Below are positions 23,570-29,408 of a stretch of DNA of 29,408 bases, piece after piece (the stretch's first letter is position 1; each line of letters starts with the position of its first letter). The position numbers were made by a program, and so were the translations under genes. This DNA is from VFBF01 sp034440275 (GTDB taxonomy: Bacteria; Pseudomonadota; Alphaproteobacteria; Caulobacterales; Aquidulcibacteraceae): positions 1 to 29,408 of the forward strand of contig JAWXBS010000200.1 of NCBI GenBank assembly GCA_034440275.1, given 5' to 3'. Under the pieces are notes generated by a model, which did not search any database, was not told the origin of the DNA, and saw nothing but the letters and a program-made list of their open reading frames with translations.

Positions 23570-24241
23570 CTACTTCTTCTGCTGGCCGCTCGGCTCGGCG
23601 CCCACGTCCACACGGAAGCGCTTGCCCGCGCGGTTGAAGGCGATCTGCTCGGGCGTCAACACGAAACCGACGAGGATCTCGAAGTTTGCGCCGGAGACTG
23701 TGTCGTTGGCGCGCGGGATCACGATGCGCTGGATCGTCTCGGAACCGGCCATGCGGTCTTCGCCGCGCGGGAAGTTCACGGTGACGTCGAAGTACTGCTT
23801 CTCGATCGGCGCCATGTTCGCACGGGTGACGACCACCCAGTAACGGTAGACGCGGCTCGAATTCTCGGCCGCCGGGCCCTTGCCGAAGGCCATGTCGATC
23901 TCGAGGTTCAGTTCGATCGGGTTGGCGCCGGTGTAGCGGCAAAGTCCACGCACGCCGCGCATTTCACCGGTGTAGGCGACGTTGGCGTAGCGCTCGCCCT
24001 CGCCCTTGAATTCCACCAGACGCGACGCGTCGTAGAGCACGCCGAGCAGCGGACATGGGCCGGCGTTGGCTTCGTTGTTGTTGCCGAAGGTGCGCGACAG
24101 GAAGCCGGGAGTCTCGGTCACGCCCGCCTTGGCCTGACCGGCGACCGGCGGCCCTTCGGCGGGGTCGCGCTCATCCTTGCCGGAGGCGCAGGCGGCGAGC
24201 GGCAGCGCGAGCGCGGCGAGGAACAGATGGCTGAGCTTCAT
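23570..24241 (-). CDS. Predicted lipoprotein, unknown function
   Basis: A 223-residue envelope protein. Signal MKLSHLFLAALALPLAAC has lipobox LAAC with Cys18 as the lipidated residue. The mature part begins with a flexible acidic stretch, then a beta-rich domain: GPCPLLGVLYDASRLVEF, YANVAYTGEMRGVRGLCRYTGANPI (with another Cys), YRYWVVVTRANM, QYFDVTVNFP and FEILVGFVLTPEQIAFNRAG. It resembles conserved alphaproteobacterial lipoproteins without assigned function. Start 24241 is the only one giving a signal peptide; the much longer open frame upstream is the antisense of ispH. It is divergent from ispH (141 bp between starts) and likely leads the argS transcription unit. Confidence 0.87.
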   Translation of the reverse strand: MKLSHLFLAALALPLAACASGKDERDPAEGPPVAGQAKAGVTETPGFLSRTFGNNNEANAGPCPLLGVLYDASRLVEFKGEGERYANVAYTGEMRGVRGLCRYTGANPIELNLEIDMAFGKGPAAENSSRVYRYWVVVTRANMAPIEKQYFDVTVNFPRGEDRMAGSETIQRIVIPRANDTVSGANFEILVGFVLTPEQIAFNRAGKRFRVDVGAEPSGQQKK

Positions 24242-24382
24242 GAAGACCCCTGGAACAACCCCGCAGGAACACACCTGGCGAGCGGCCCTGCGTGCGGCGC
24301 AGAAACGCGCGCCGCTTGGACCGGCAGGCGTGATACAAGCCGCCGAAGGCGCCCGCAACAAGGCGCCGCCGTAAGGTCCCGA

Positions 24383-25354
24383 ATGCCCGCTGATGACGCC
24401 TCTTCCCCGCCCCGACAGCCCATGACGATCCTGCTCGCGGCCCCGCGGGGGTTCTGCGCCGGGGTGGACCGGGCGATCCAGATCGTCGAGCGCGCGCTCG
24501 GCAAGTGGGGCGCTCCGGTCTATGTGCGCCATGAGATCGTGCACAATCGTCATGTCGTCGAACGGCTTGAGCGACTCGGGGCCGTCTTCGTCGAGGAGCT
24601 TGATCAGGTCCCTCAGGACCGCCCCGTCGTCTTCTCTGCCCATGGCGTGCCGAAGTCGGTGCCCGCCGAGGCGCAGGCCCGGCGGATGCTCTATCTCGAC
24701 GCCACCTGCCCCCTCGTATCCAAGGTTCACGTCGAATCGGAGCGCCTCCACGCCGCCGGCCGCGAGATCGTCCTGATCGGCCACGCCGGCCACCCGGAGG
24801 TCATCGGCACCATGGGGCAGCTCCCGCCGGGCGCCATCACGCTGCTGGAAACGCTGGCCGACGCCCAGGCTTTCGAGCCCAGGGATCCCGCCAATCTCGC
24901 CTTCGTGACCCAGACCACGCTGTCTGTGGACGACACCGCCGAGATGGTCGCCGCCCTGCAGGCGCGCTTCCCGGAGATCGCTGCGCCCCACAAGGAGGAC
25001 ATCTGCTACGCGACGACGAACCGGCAGGACGCCGTGAAGGTGCTCGCGCGCGACAGCGACGTCGTGCTGGTGATCGGCTCGACGAAGTCGTCGAACTCGG
25101 TGCGCCTGGCGGAAGTGGCGCGGCGCGCGGGCGCGAGCGCCGCCTACCTCATCAATTCCGCCGAGGACCTCGACTGGTCGTGGCTCGAAGGCGCCGCCAC
25201 CGTGGGCGTCACCGCCGGCGCGAGCGCGCCGGAGGATCTCGTCGAGGCGCTGATCGCGGCGCTCTCGGCGCGGTTCGATGCGCGCGTGGAAGAAGTGTCG
25301 GTGACGGAGGAGGACGTGGTCTTCAAGCTTCCCCGCATCCTGCAGGACGCTTGA
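24383..25354 (+). CDS. ispH: 4-hydroxy-3-methylbut-2-enyl diphosphate reductase
   Basis: Last step of the non-mevalonate isoprenoid pathway: converts HMBPP to IPP and DMAPP using a [4Fe-4S] cluster. The 323-residue protein shows the three cluster cysteines: Cys25 in PRGFCAGVDRA, Cys109 in DATCPLVSKVH and Cys208 in EDICYATTNRQ. It also has VRHEIVHN, FSAHGVP, IGHAGHPEVIGT, TQTTLSVDDT and IGSTKSSNSVRL. ATG 24383 has AAGGT 5-6 nt upstream; the internal ATG 24422 would give a canonical shorter N-terminus but lacks a ribosome site. It heads a five-gene run (unknown protein, P-loop kinase, thrB, rnhA) with gaps of 4 to 22 bp. Adjacency of ispH, thrB and rnhA is common in alphaproteobacteria. Confidence 0.98.
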   Translation: MPADDASSPPRQPMTILLAAPRGFCAGVDRAIQIVERALGKWGAPVYVRHEIVHNRHVVERLERLGAVFVEELDQVPQDRPVVFSAHGVPKSVPAEAQARRMLYLDATCPLVSKVHVESERLHAAGREIVLIGHAGHPEVIGTMGQLPPGAITLLETLADAQAFEPRDPANLAFVTQTTLSVDDTAEMVAALQARFPEIAAPHKEDICYATTNRQDAVKVLARDSDVVLVIGSTKSSNSVRLAEVARRAGASAAYLINSAEDLDWSWLEGAATVGVTAGASAPEDLVEALIAALSARFDARVEEVSVTEEDVVFKLPRILQDA

Positions 25355-25358
25355 ACCC

Positions 25359-25730
25359 ATGAGTGCGCAGGAACCGCTTGAAGAAGGTCAGCTCTGGTCG
25401 ATCCGCGGCATGACGAACGCCGTGGCCCTGATCGGCCGTATCGACGACGAGGACGAAGCGTCCATTGTGCACCTCTTCGTGACCATCGACACGCCGCCCC
25501 ACCTCGTCTCACGTTTCGGGTCGCGGCTGGAGTTGGGACATATGCCGCTCTACCGCGACACCGTCGCAGACGCGCTCGACACGCTGTTGAAGGCACAGCA
25601 GATGCCGCCGTCCGTGTTCGCAGAAGGCTACGCCGCGTGGCGCGCCGACGAAGAGGCCGGCGTCTTCGACATGCCGCTGCCCGAGGCGATCGAGTCCGTC
25701 GTCACCATCGCGCTTGGCGGCGCGAACTGA
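25359..25730 (+). CDS. Conserved-looking small protein, unknown function
   Basis: A 123-residue soluble, acidic protein with no membrane segment. It starts with EGQLWSIRG, continues VALIGRIDDEDEASIVHLFVTIDTPP (an alternating beta pattern) and has a helical C-terminal half (RDTVADALDTLLKAQQMP, FAEGYAAWRADEEAGVFD). I recognise no catalytic motif or family. It begins 4 bp after ispH and its TGA overlaps the ATG of the P-loop kinase gene (TGATG), so translation is coupled to the kinase. Codon use matches its neighbours, supporting a real, resident gene. A regulatory or partner role to the kinase is conceivable but unsupported by motifs. Confidence 0.83.
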   Translation: MSAQEPLEEGQLWSIRGMTNAVALIGRIDDEDEASIVHLFVTIDTPPHLVSRFGSRLELGHMPLYRDTVADALDTLLKAQQMPPSVFAEGYAAWRADEEAGVFDMPLPEAIESVVTIALGGAN

Positions 25731-26560
25731 TGGCGAGCCCGCCCGTCCCCGCGACCGCCGCCGAGATCGCGACGCTGATCGACATGGTCTCGCGCGAACT
25801 CATCCTCGAACTGCGCCGCCCGGTGCGCATCGCTATCTCGGGCGCGCAGGGCTGCGGCAAGACCACCGCGTGCAAGGCCTTCGCCGCCGCGAACCCGCGC
25901 ACCGCGCACTTCTCGCTCGACGACATCTATCTCGCCACCGCCGAGCGTAAGGCGCTCGCGGCCAACGTGCATCCCCTCTTCAAGATGCGCGGCCCGCCCG
26001 GAACGCACGATCTCGAACTCGGCAAGCGCACGCTGGCGAAGCTGAAGGACGCGCGCGCGCAGGACGTTACGCAGTTGCCGCGCTTCGACAAGCTTGCCGA
26101 TCACCGCGTGCCCGCCGCCGAATGGCCGGCGTTCAAGGGCACGGCGAATGTCGTGCTCGTGGACGGCTGGTGCATGGGCGCGACACCGGAGCCCGTCGAA
26201 GCCCTCGAAATGCCGGTGAACGATCTCGAATTGGATGAGGACGAAGGCGCCGTCTGGCGCACTTACGCGAACGCACAGCTCGAAGGCGCCTACGCCGACT
26301 TTTTCGGGCGGTTCGATCTCTTCATCAACATCGCCGCGCCCTCCTTCGATGTGGTGCCGCACTGGCGGCTTGAGCAGGAAGCGACGATGCGCGGGCTGGC
26401 GCTCGACAAGGTGCCGCCGGAGGTGAAGACCAACATCGGCCGCTTCGTGCAGTACTATGAGCGCATCACGCGTCACATGCTCGCGGGCGGACGGCGCGCG
26501 GAGTGGGTTGTGCGGCTCGGCGAGGATCGCCAGATCCTCGGCATCGACGGGCCGCTCTAG
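25730..26560 (+). CDS. P-loop kinase related to D-glycerate 3-kinase
   Basis: A 276-residue P-loop kinase. Walker A is ISGAQGCGKTT (36-46). Downstream motifs match the plant/yeast GLYK family: HFSLDDIYLAT, MRGPPGTHDLELG, LPRFDKLADHR, VVLVDGWCMGATP, YADFFGRFDLFINI, and WRLEQEATMR. GLYK phosphorylates D-glycerate to 3-phosphoglycerate in photorespiratory and serine salvage routes, but bacterial and yeast relatives are mostly uncharacterised, so the substrate is inferred by family. Start ATG 25730 overlaps the previous stop by one base; upstream extension to 25637 lies inside that gene. It is inserted between ispH and thrB in what is otherwise a conserved order. Cytoplasmic, no membrane segment. 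Confidence 0.88.
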   Translation: MASPPVPATAAEIATLIDMVSRELILELRRPVRIAISGAQGCGKTTACKAFAAANPRTAHFSLDDIYLATAERKALAANVHPLFKMRGPPGTHDLELGKRTLAKLKDARAQDVTQLPRFDKLADHRVPAAEWPAFKGTANVVLVDGWCMGATPEPVEALEMPVNDLELDEDEGAVWRTYANAQLEGAYADFFGRFDLFINIAAPSFDVVPHWRLEQEATMRGLALDKVPPEVKTNIGRFVQYYERITRHMLAGGRRAEWVVRLGEDRQILGIDGPL

Positions 26561-26569
26561 GTTCTCCTC

Positions 26570-27529
26570 ATGGCCGTCTACACCGATCTCTCCGACGAAG
26601 AACTCGCCGACCTTCTGGCGGGCTACGACCTCGGCCGTGCGCTCGCGTTCAAGGGCATCGCGGAGGGCGTGGAGAATTCGAACTTCCTGCTGGAAACCGA
26701 GGCGGGTCGCTTCATCCTCACGATCTTCGAGAAGCGCGTGGCGCGGAGCGACCTCCCCTTCTTCATGAACATCATGGAGACGCTGGCGGCGCGCGGCGTT
26801 CCCGCGCCGCGACCGATGCGCAACCGCGACGGCGATCTCTTCAGCGAAGTGCGGGGCAAGGCCTGCACGATCATCACATTCCTCACGGGCGTTTCGCCGA
26901 AGCGGCCGAACGCTGCGCAGTGCCGCGCGATTGGCGTGAGGCTCGCGCAGATGCATGAGGCGCTGCGGGATTTTGCCGAGGTGCGGGCGAACGCGCTGTC
27001 GGTCGACGCGTGGGCGCCGCTGGTGCGGCCGCGCGCGGCGCTGGCGAACAGCCTGCGCGCGGGACTCGCGGCCGACGTCGAGGCCGATCTGGCGGCGCTG
27101 GAGGCGGCATGGCCGCAAGGATTGCCGCGCGGCGTGATCCACGCCGATCTCTTTCCCGACAACACGCTTTTCCTTGGCGACGAGACGAAGGGTCTGATCG
27201 ATTTCTATTTCGCCTGCACCGATGCGCTCGCCTACGACCTCACGGTGTGCCTGAACGCCTGGTGTTTCGAACCGCGCGGCGCGTTCAATCTGACGAAAGG
27301 CCAGGCGCTGATCGCGGGCTACGAAAGCGTGCGGGTGTTGTCGGAAGCGGAGCGAAACGCGCTGCCGATCCTCGCGCGCGGCGCAGCGATGCGCTTTTTC
27401 GCGACGCGGCTTGCGGACTGGGCGGAGACGCCGGCCGGCGCGCTGGTGCGGCCGAAGGATCCGCTGGAATATGCGGACAAGCTGGGCTTCCACCGTAGCG
27501 CAAAAAACGCCGCCGACTATGGCGGCTGA
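26570..27529 (+). CDS. thrB: Homoserine kinase (choline-kinase-fold type)
   Basis: Phosphorylates L-homoserine, the penultimate step of threonine synthesis. The 319-residue protein belongs to the aminoglycoside-phosphotransferase-like ThrB type of Proteobacteria and not the GHMP type. Signature parts are MAVYTDLSDEELADLLAGYDLG, GIAEGVENSNFLLET, FILTIFEKRV, LPFFMNIMETLAARGVPAPRP (split), the catalytic Brenner-like motif GVIHADLFPDN and the metal-binding GLIDFYFACTD. The C-terminus ends KDPLEYADKLGFHRS, typical for this group. It starts 9 bp after the kinase gene and ends 22 bp before rnhA. Confidence 0.95.
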   Translation: MAVYTDLSDEELADLLAGYDLGRALAFKGIAEGVENSNFLLETEAGRFILTIFEKRVARSDLPFFMNIMETLAARGVPAPRPMRNRDGDLFSEVRGKACTIITFLTGVSPKRPNAAQCRAIGVRLAQMHEALRDFAEVRANALSVDAWAPLVRPRAALANSLRAGLAADVEADLAALEAAWPQGLPRGVIHADLFPDNTLFLGDETKGLIDFYFACTDALAYDLTVCLNAWCFEPRGAFNLTKGQALIAGYESVRVLSEAERNALPILARGAAMRFFATRLADWAETPAGALVRPKDPLEYADKLGFHRSAKNAADYGG

Positions 27530-27551
27530 AGCCGCGTGCTATAGCGACGCC

Positions 27552-27992
27552 ATGACAAAACGAATCGACATCTGGACCGATGGCGCGTGCAGCGGAAACC
27601 CGGGTCCCGGCGGCTGGGGGGTGGTGATCCTTCATCCGGACGGTGAAGCCGAACTCTCTGGCGGCGAGAGCGCGACAACGAACAACCGCATGGAATTGAT
27701 CGGCGCGATCGCGGCGCTTGAGTCCCTGCCCGACGGCGCGTCGGCGACGCTGCACACCGACAGCCAGTACGTGAAGAACGGCCTGACGTCGTGGATCCAC
27801 GGGTGGAAGCGCAATGGCTGGCGCACAGCTTCGCGCGAGCCGGTGAAGAATGTCGATCTGTGGCAGCGGCTCGATGCGGCGGCGGGCAAGCACAAGATCG
27901 AATGGAAGTGGGTGAAGGGCCACGCGGGCGACGTGATGAACGAGAGAGCAGATGGGCTCGCGCGCGCGGCGATCAAGAGCCTGAAACGTTGA
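27552..27992 (+). CDS. rnhA: Ribonuclease HI
   Basis: Degrades the RNA strand of RNA-DNA hybrids. It has 146 residues and the complete catalytic set: Asp10 in WTDGACSGNPGPGGWG, Glu48 in NNRMELIGA, Asp70 in LHTDSQYV, Asp134 in NERADGLA, with His124 in VKGHAGD as the assisting residue. The basic handle region is present (WIHGWKRNGWRT). ATG 27552 gives the canonical N-terminus; the longer frame upstream overlaps thrB in another frame. It is last in the ispH-thrB-rnhA run and is followed by a hairpin that can terminate the opposing csbD transcript. Confidence 0.97.
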   Translation: MTKRIDIWTDGACSGNPGPGGWGVVILHPDGEAELSGGESATTNNRMELIGAIAALESLPDGASATLHTDSQYVKNGLTSWIHGWKRNGWRTASREPVKNVDLWQRLDAAAGKHKIEWKWVKGHAGDVMNERADGLARAAIKSLKR

Positions 27993-27996
27993 ATCG

Positions 27997-28020
27997 AAAA
28001 CGGCGCGGTTTCCCGCGCCG
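27997..28020 (-). terminator. Intrinsic terminator for csbD (may act on rnhA as well)
   Basis: A perfect 8-bp stem CGGCGCGG/CCGCGCCG with a four-base loop occupies 28001-28020. On the minus strand it is followed by TTTTCG (27995-28000 complement), a short T-run just after the csbD stop. On the plus strand the stem lies 8 nt after the rnhA stop but lacks a T-run. It thus serves csbD best and may serve both convergent genes. Confidence 0.7.
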
Positions 28021-28039
28021 CCGTTCGATGTGACCAGGA

Positions 28040-28237
28040 TTATTGCTTGGTCATGAAGTCGTCGACCTGGCGCTCGGCTTCTTCTTTCGCGATGCCGTAG
28101 CGCTCCTTGACCTTGCCGACCATCATGTCGCGATTGCCCTTGGCCTGCGCGAGATCGTCATCGGTCAGCTTGCCCCACTGCTTCTGCGCAGCGCCTTTGA
28201 CCTGGTCCCATTTTCCTTCGACTTGCGTCCAGTTCAT
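28040..28237 (-). CDS. CsbD-family stress-response protein
   Basis: A 65-residue soluble helical protein of the CsbD family, induced by general stress in many bacteria; the molecular function is unknown. It shows the family pattern MNWTQVEGKWDQVKGAAQKQWGKLTDDDLA, then a GNRDMMVGKVKERYGIAKEEAERQVDDF tail. GAGGT lies 5-6 nt before ATG 28237 and excludes the longer upstream start. A GGAAC-N16-CGTT promoter (28305-28329) places it under an EcfG-type general stress sigma factor, in line with the family's role. The stop is followed by a good terminator hairpin. Confidence 0.95.
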   Translation of the reverse strand: MNWTQVEGKWDQVKGAAQKQWGKLTDDDLAQAKGNRDMMVGKVKERYGIAKEEAERQVDDFMTKQ

Positions 28238-28304
28238 GTTGAACCTCGCTTTCGTGGTTGGAGTGGATGAAGTCGCGCGAACTTGCCCGTCCGCACCCCA
28301 ATTC

Positions 28305-28329
28305 AACGCCTCTCGCGCCCCCACGTTCC
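28305..28329 (-). promoter_or_regulatory. EcfG-type general stress response promoter of csbD
   Basis: On the minus strand GGAAC (28325-28329) is separated by exactly 16 bp from CGTT (28305-28308). This matches the alphaproteobacterial EcfG/SigT consensus GGAAC-N16-17-CGTT. It leaves about 60 nt of leader before the csbD start. CsbD genes are known general-stress targets, which independently supports the reading. Confidence 0.72.
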
Positions 28330-28348
28330 CAAGCATATGCAGGCGCGA

Positions 28349-29230
28349 TCACGGTCCTTCCACCTCGTATCCTTTCGCGCGCAGCAGCGCGGGCACGCCG
28401 CGCGGGCCGGTGAGGTGCGCTGTGCCGACGGCGATGAAAATGCGACCTTTGCCTTTCATCAGCGTGTCGATCTGCGTCACCCACGCAGCGTTGCGTCGAT
28501 GGATGATCGCATCGGCGACCTCGGGCCCAGCCTCATCCATCATTTCGCTCAGAAGACGGCCGAGTTCGTCGACCCGTCCGGTCGACCACAGCTCGTCCAT
28601 CTGCGCGCTCTGGTCGGCGTCCTCCTCGATCTGGCGCAGCGTCGCGACGAGGAAGCGCTTCTCCACGGCGGGCGGCAGGTCAGCGAAGAAATGCATCTGC
28701 TGCGCGACGGTCTCGAAATAGGCGGTCTTCTTGCCGAGGCGAACGACGTCGGCCTCAAGCGCCGTCTCCACTCCGGAATTCGGATCGGCGCCCTGTTTGG
28801 TGAGCGCGGCTACGGAGAGCTGAAGCGCGGCGAGCCAGGGCCGCGCGCCTTCGAGCGCGGCGGGATCGAGATCGACCGATCGCGCGACCTTTTCAAACTG
28901 GGCCTTCTCTTCGGTCGTGAGCAGCGAGGTGAGCTTCACGCCCGGCGGGTTCACGCCGATGCGCTGAACGAGCGCGCCGATTTCCCGACCGACGTCCTCG
29001 CCCGTCGTCGGCGCCTCGAACCACACCACGTCGGCTGCGCGGAAGGCCCTGTCGATGCGGGCGGTGCGCCACTTCACGTCGGGCGCCAGCACGTTGACCG
29101 TACCGAGGATCCAGATCTCGCTGTCGGCGTCCTTCAGCCGCCACATGGCCGGCCCGCCCGACTCTTCCTTCGGCGCACAGGCGGCGAACAGGAGGACGGC
29201 GGCGAGAACAACGGTGCGCAAGGCGTTCAT
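28349..29230 (-). CDS. TraB/GumN-family lipoprotein
   Basis: A 293-residue predicted lipoprotein: signal MNALRTVVLAAVLLFAAC with Cys18 in lipobox FAAC. The mature domain is TraB/PrgY/GumN-like (Tiki-related fold): MWRLKDADSEIWILGTVNVL, a region of long helices, GVETALEADVVRLGKKTAYFET, and the C-terminal IFIAVGTAHLTGPRGVPALLRAKGYEV. The ILGTVN and VGTAHL motifs correspond to the paired GxxH-like motifs of the family; here the first lacks the usual His (GTVN rather than GTxH), which may weaken or abolish metal-dependent proteolysis. GumN homologues in alphaproteobacteria are of unknown role. Start 29230 alone gives the signal peptide. It is divergent from tRNA-Arg, with about 100 bp between. 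Confidence 0.92.
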   Translation of the reverse strand: MNALRTVVLAAVLLFAACAPKEESGGPAMWRLKDADSEIWILGTVNVLAPDVKWRTARIDRAFRAADVVWFEAPTTGEDVGREIGALVQRIGVNPPGVKLTSLLTTEEKAQFEKVARSVDLDPAALEGARPWLAALQLSVAALTKQGADPNSGVETALEADVVRLGKKTAYFETVAQQMHFFADLPPAVEKRFLVATLRQIEEDADQSAQMDELWSTGRVDELGRLLSEMMDEAGPEVADAIIHRRNAAWVTQIDTLMKGKGRIFIAVGTAHLTGPRGVPALLRAKGYEVEGP

Positions 29231-29292
29231 GGCGCGACCATGCCGAGGCCGGCCCGCCCCGCCAAGGCCCGCAACGGCGGCGAGGCCTTCGA

Positions 29293-29321
29293 TTGCACCT
29301 GCCGCCCCGCTCCGGTACACA
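29293..29321 (+). promoter_or_regulatory. Candidate promoter of tRNA-Arg
   Basis: TTGCAC (29293-29298) and TACACA (29316-29321) are separated by exactly 17 bp and lie 10 bp before the mature tRNA 5' end, the expected arrangement for a short-leader tRNA transcript. The -35 matches four of six consensus bases and the spacing is optimal. Confidence 0.55.
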
Positions 29322-29331
29322 CCGCGCCTCC

Positions 29332-29408
29332 GCACCCGTAGCTCAGCTGGATAGAGCACTGCCCTCCGAAGGCAGGGGTCACAGGTTCGAATCCTGTCGG
29401 GTGCGCCA
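29332..29408 (+). tRNA. tRNA-Arg (anticodon CCG)
   Basis: A complete 77-nt cloverleaf including encoded CCA. Acceptor GCACCCG pairs with CGGGTGC, the D-arm reads AGCTCAGCTGGATAGAGC, the anticodon arm CTGCC-CTCCGAA-GGCAG carries CCG, and the T-arm has GGTTCGAATCC with stems ACAG-type pairing. It decodes CGG codons, which are common in this GC-rich genome. The last base of the tRNA is the last base of the window, so its downstream context cannot be seen. Confidence 0.97.

Noticed and set aside
24242..25360. Long upstream extension of the lipoprotein frame, antisense to ispH
   Set aside because: IspH with three cluster cysteines is clearly coded on the plus strand, and the lipoprotein signal peptide fixes the real start at 24241.
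25628..27493. A 621-codon open frame antisense to the kinase and thrB genes
   Set aside because: Arg/His/Glu-rich shadow composition; both plus-strand genes carry catalytic motifs.
1..29408. Search for CRISPR arrays, insertion sequences and integrases
   Set aside because: No regularly spaced repeats, transposase or recombinase motifs were seen on either strand.

Overview
The window is ordinary, gene-dense chromosome of a high-GC alphaproteobacterium. The split glycine decarboxylase (gcvPA/gcvPB) behind a tandem glycine riboswitch, the ispH...thrB-rnhA gene order, a general-stress (EcfG-type) promoter and the strong third-position GC bias suggest a Caulobacterales/Hyphomonadaceae-like lineage. 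That placement is inferred from gene content only. I recognise 28 protein genes, two tRNAs (Lys-TTT and Arg-CCG), one tandem riboswitch, several candidate promoters and hairpins, and one decayed gene. I see no CRISPR array, transposase, integrase or complete prophage.

Layout. 1-2698: the 3' end of an acyl-CoA dehydrogenase gene, then a TIR-TolB-like-TPR signalling or defence-type protein. 2699-3291: about 600 bp without an intact gene. It holds a short membrane-like reading frame with an in-frame stop and, on the minus strand, what looks like the eroded remains of a cytochrome P450, next to tRNA-Lys. 3437-7173 (minus strand): glycerol kinase, a three-gene cassette of small proteins resembling a phage lysis module (holin-like, lipoprotein, small membrane-anchored helical protein) with no endolysin, and a nitronate monooxygenase-like flavoprotein. 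7291-11550: methylmalonyl-CoA mutase small and large subunits and a small membrane protein. 11587-13490: small accessory genes (NTF2-like, YbjQ-like, cupin, SOUL haem-binding). 13577-16395: recQ overlapping meaB, the GTPase chaperone of methylmalonyl-CoA mutase. 16400-21042 (minus): the glycine cleavage operon gcvT-gcvH-gcvPA-gcvPB led by the riboswitch. 21138-24241 (minus): lipoprotein, argS and a four-helix membrane protein. 24383-27992: ispH, an unknown 123-residue protein, a glycerate-3-kinase-like P-loop kinase, thrB and rnhA in a tight operon. 28040-29408: csbD with an EcfG-type promoter, a TraB/GumN lipoprotein, and tRNA-Arg ending on the last base of the window.

Metabolic theme. Acyl-CoA dehydrogenase, mutAB and meaB fit catabolism of odd-chain or branched substrates through propionyl-CoA and methylmalonyl-CoA to succinyl-CoA. 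The gcv operon handles glycine and one-carbon units under direct glycine sensing. The least-explained items are the TIR-TolB-TPR protein, the orphan lysis-like cassette, the P450 relic and the unknown gene coupled to the glycerate-kinase-like gene. I found no convincing wholly new multi-gene system.
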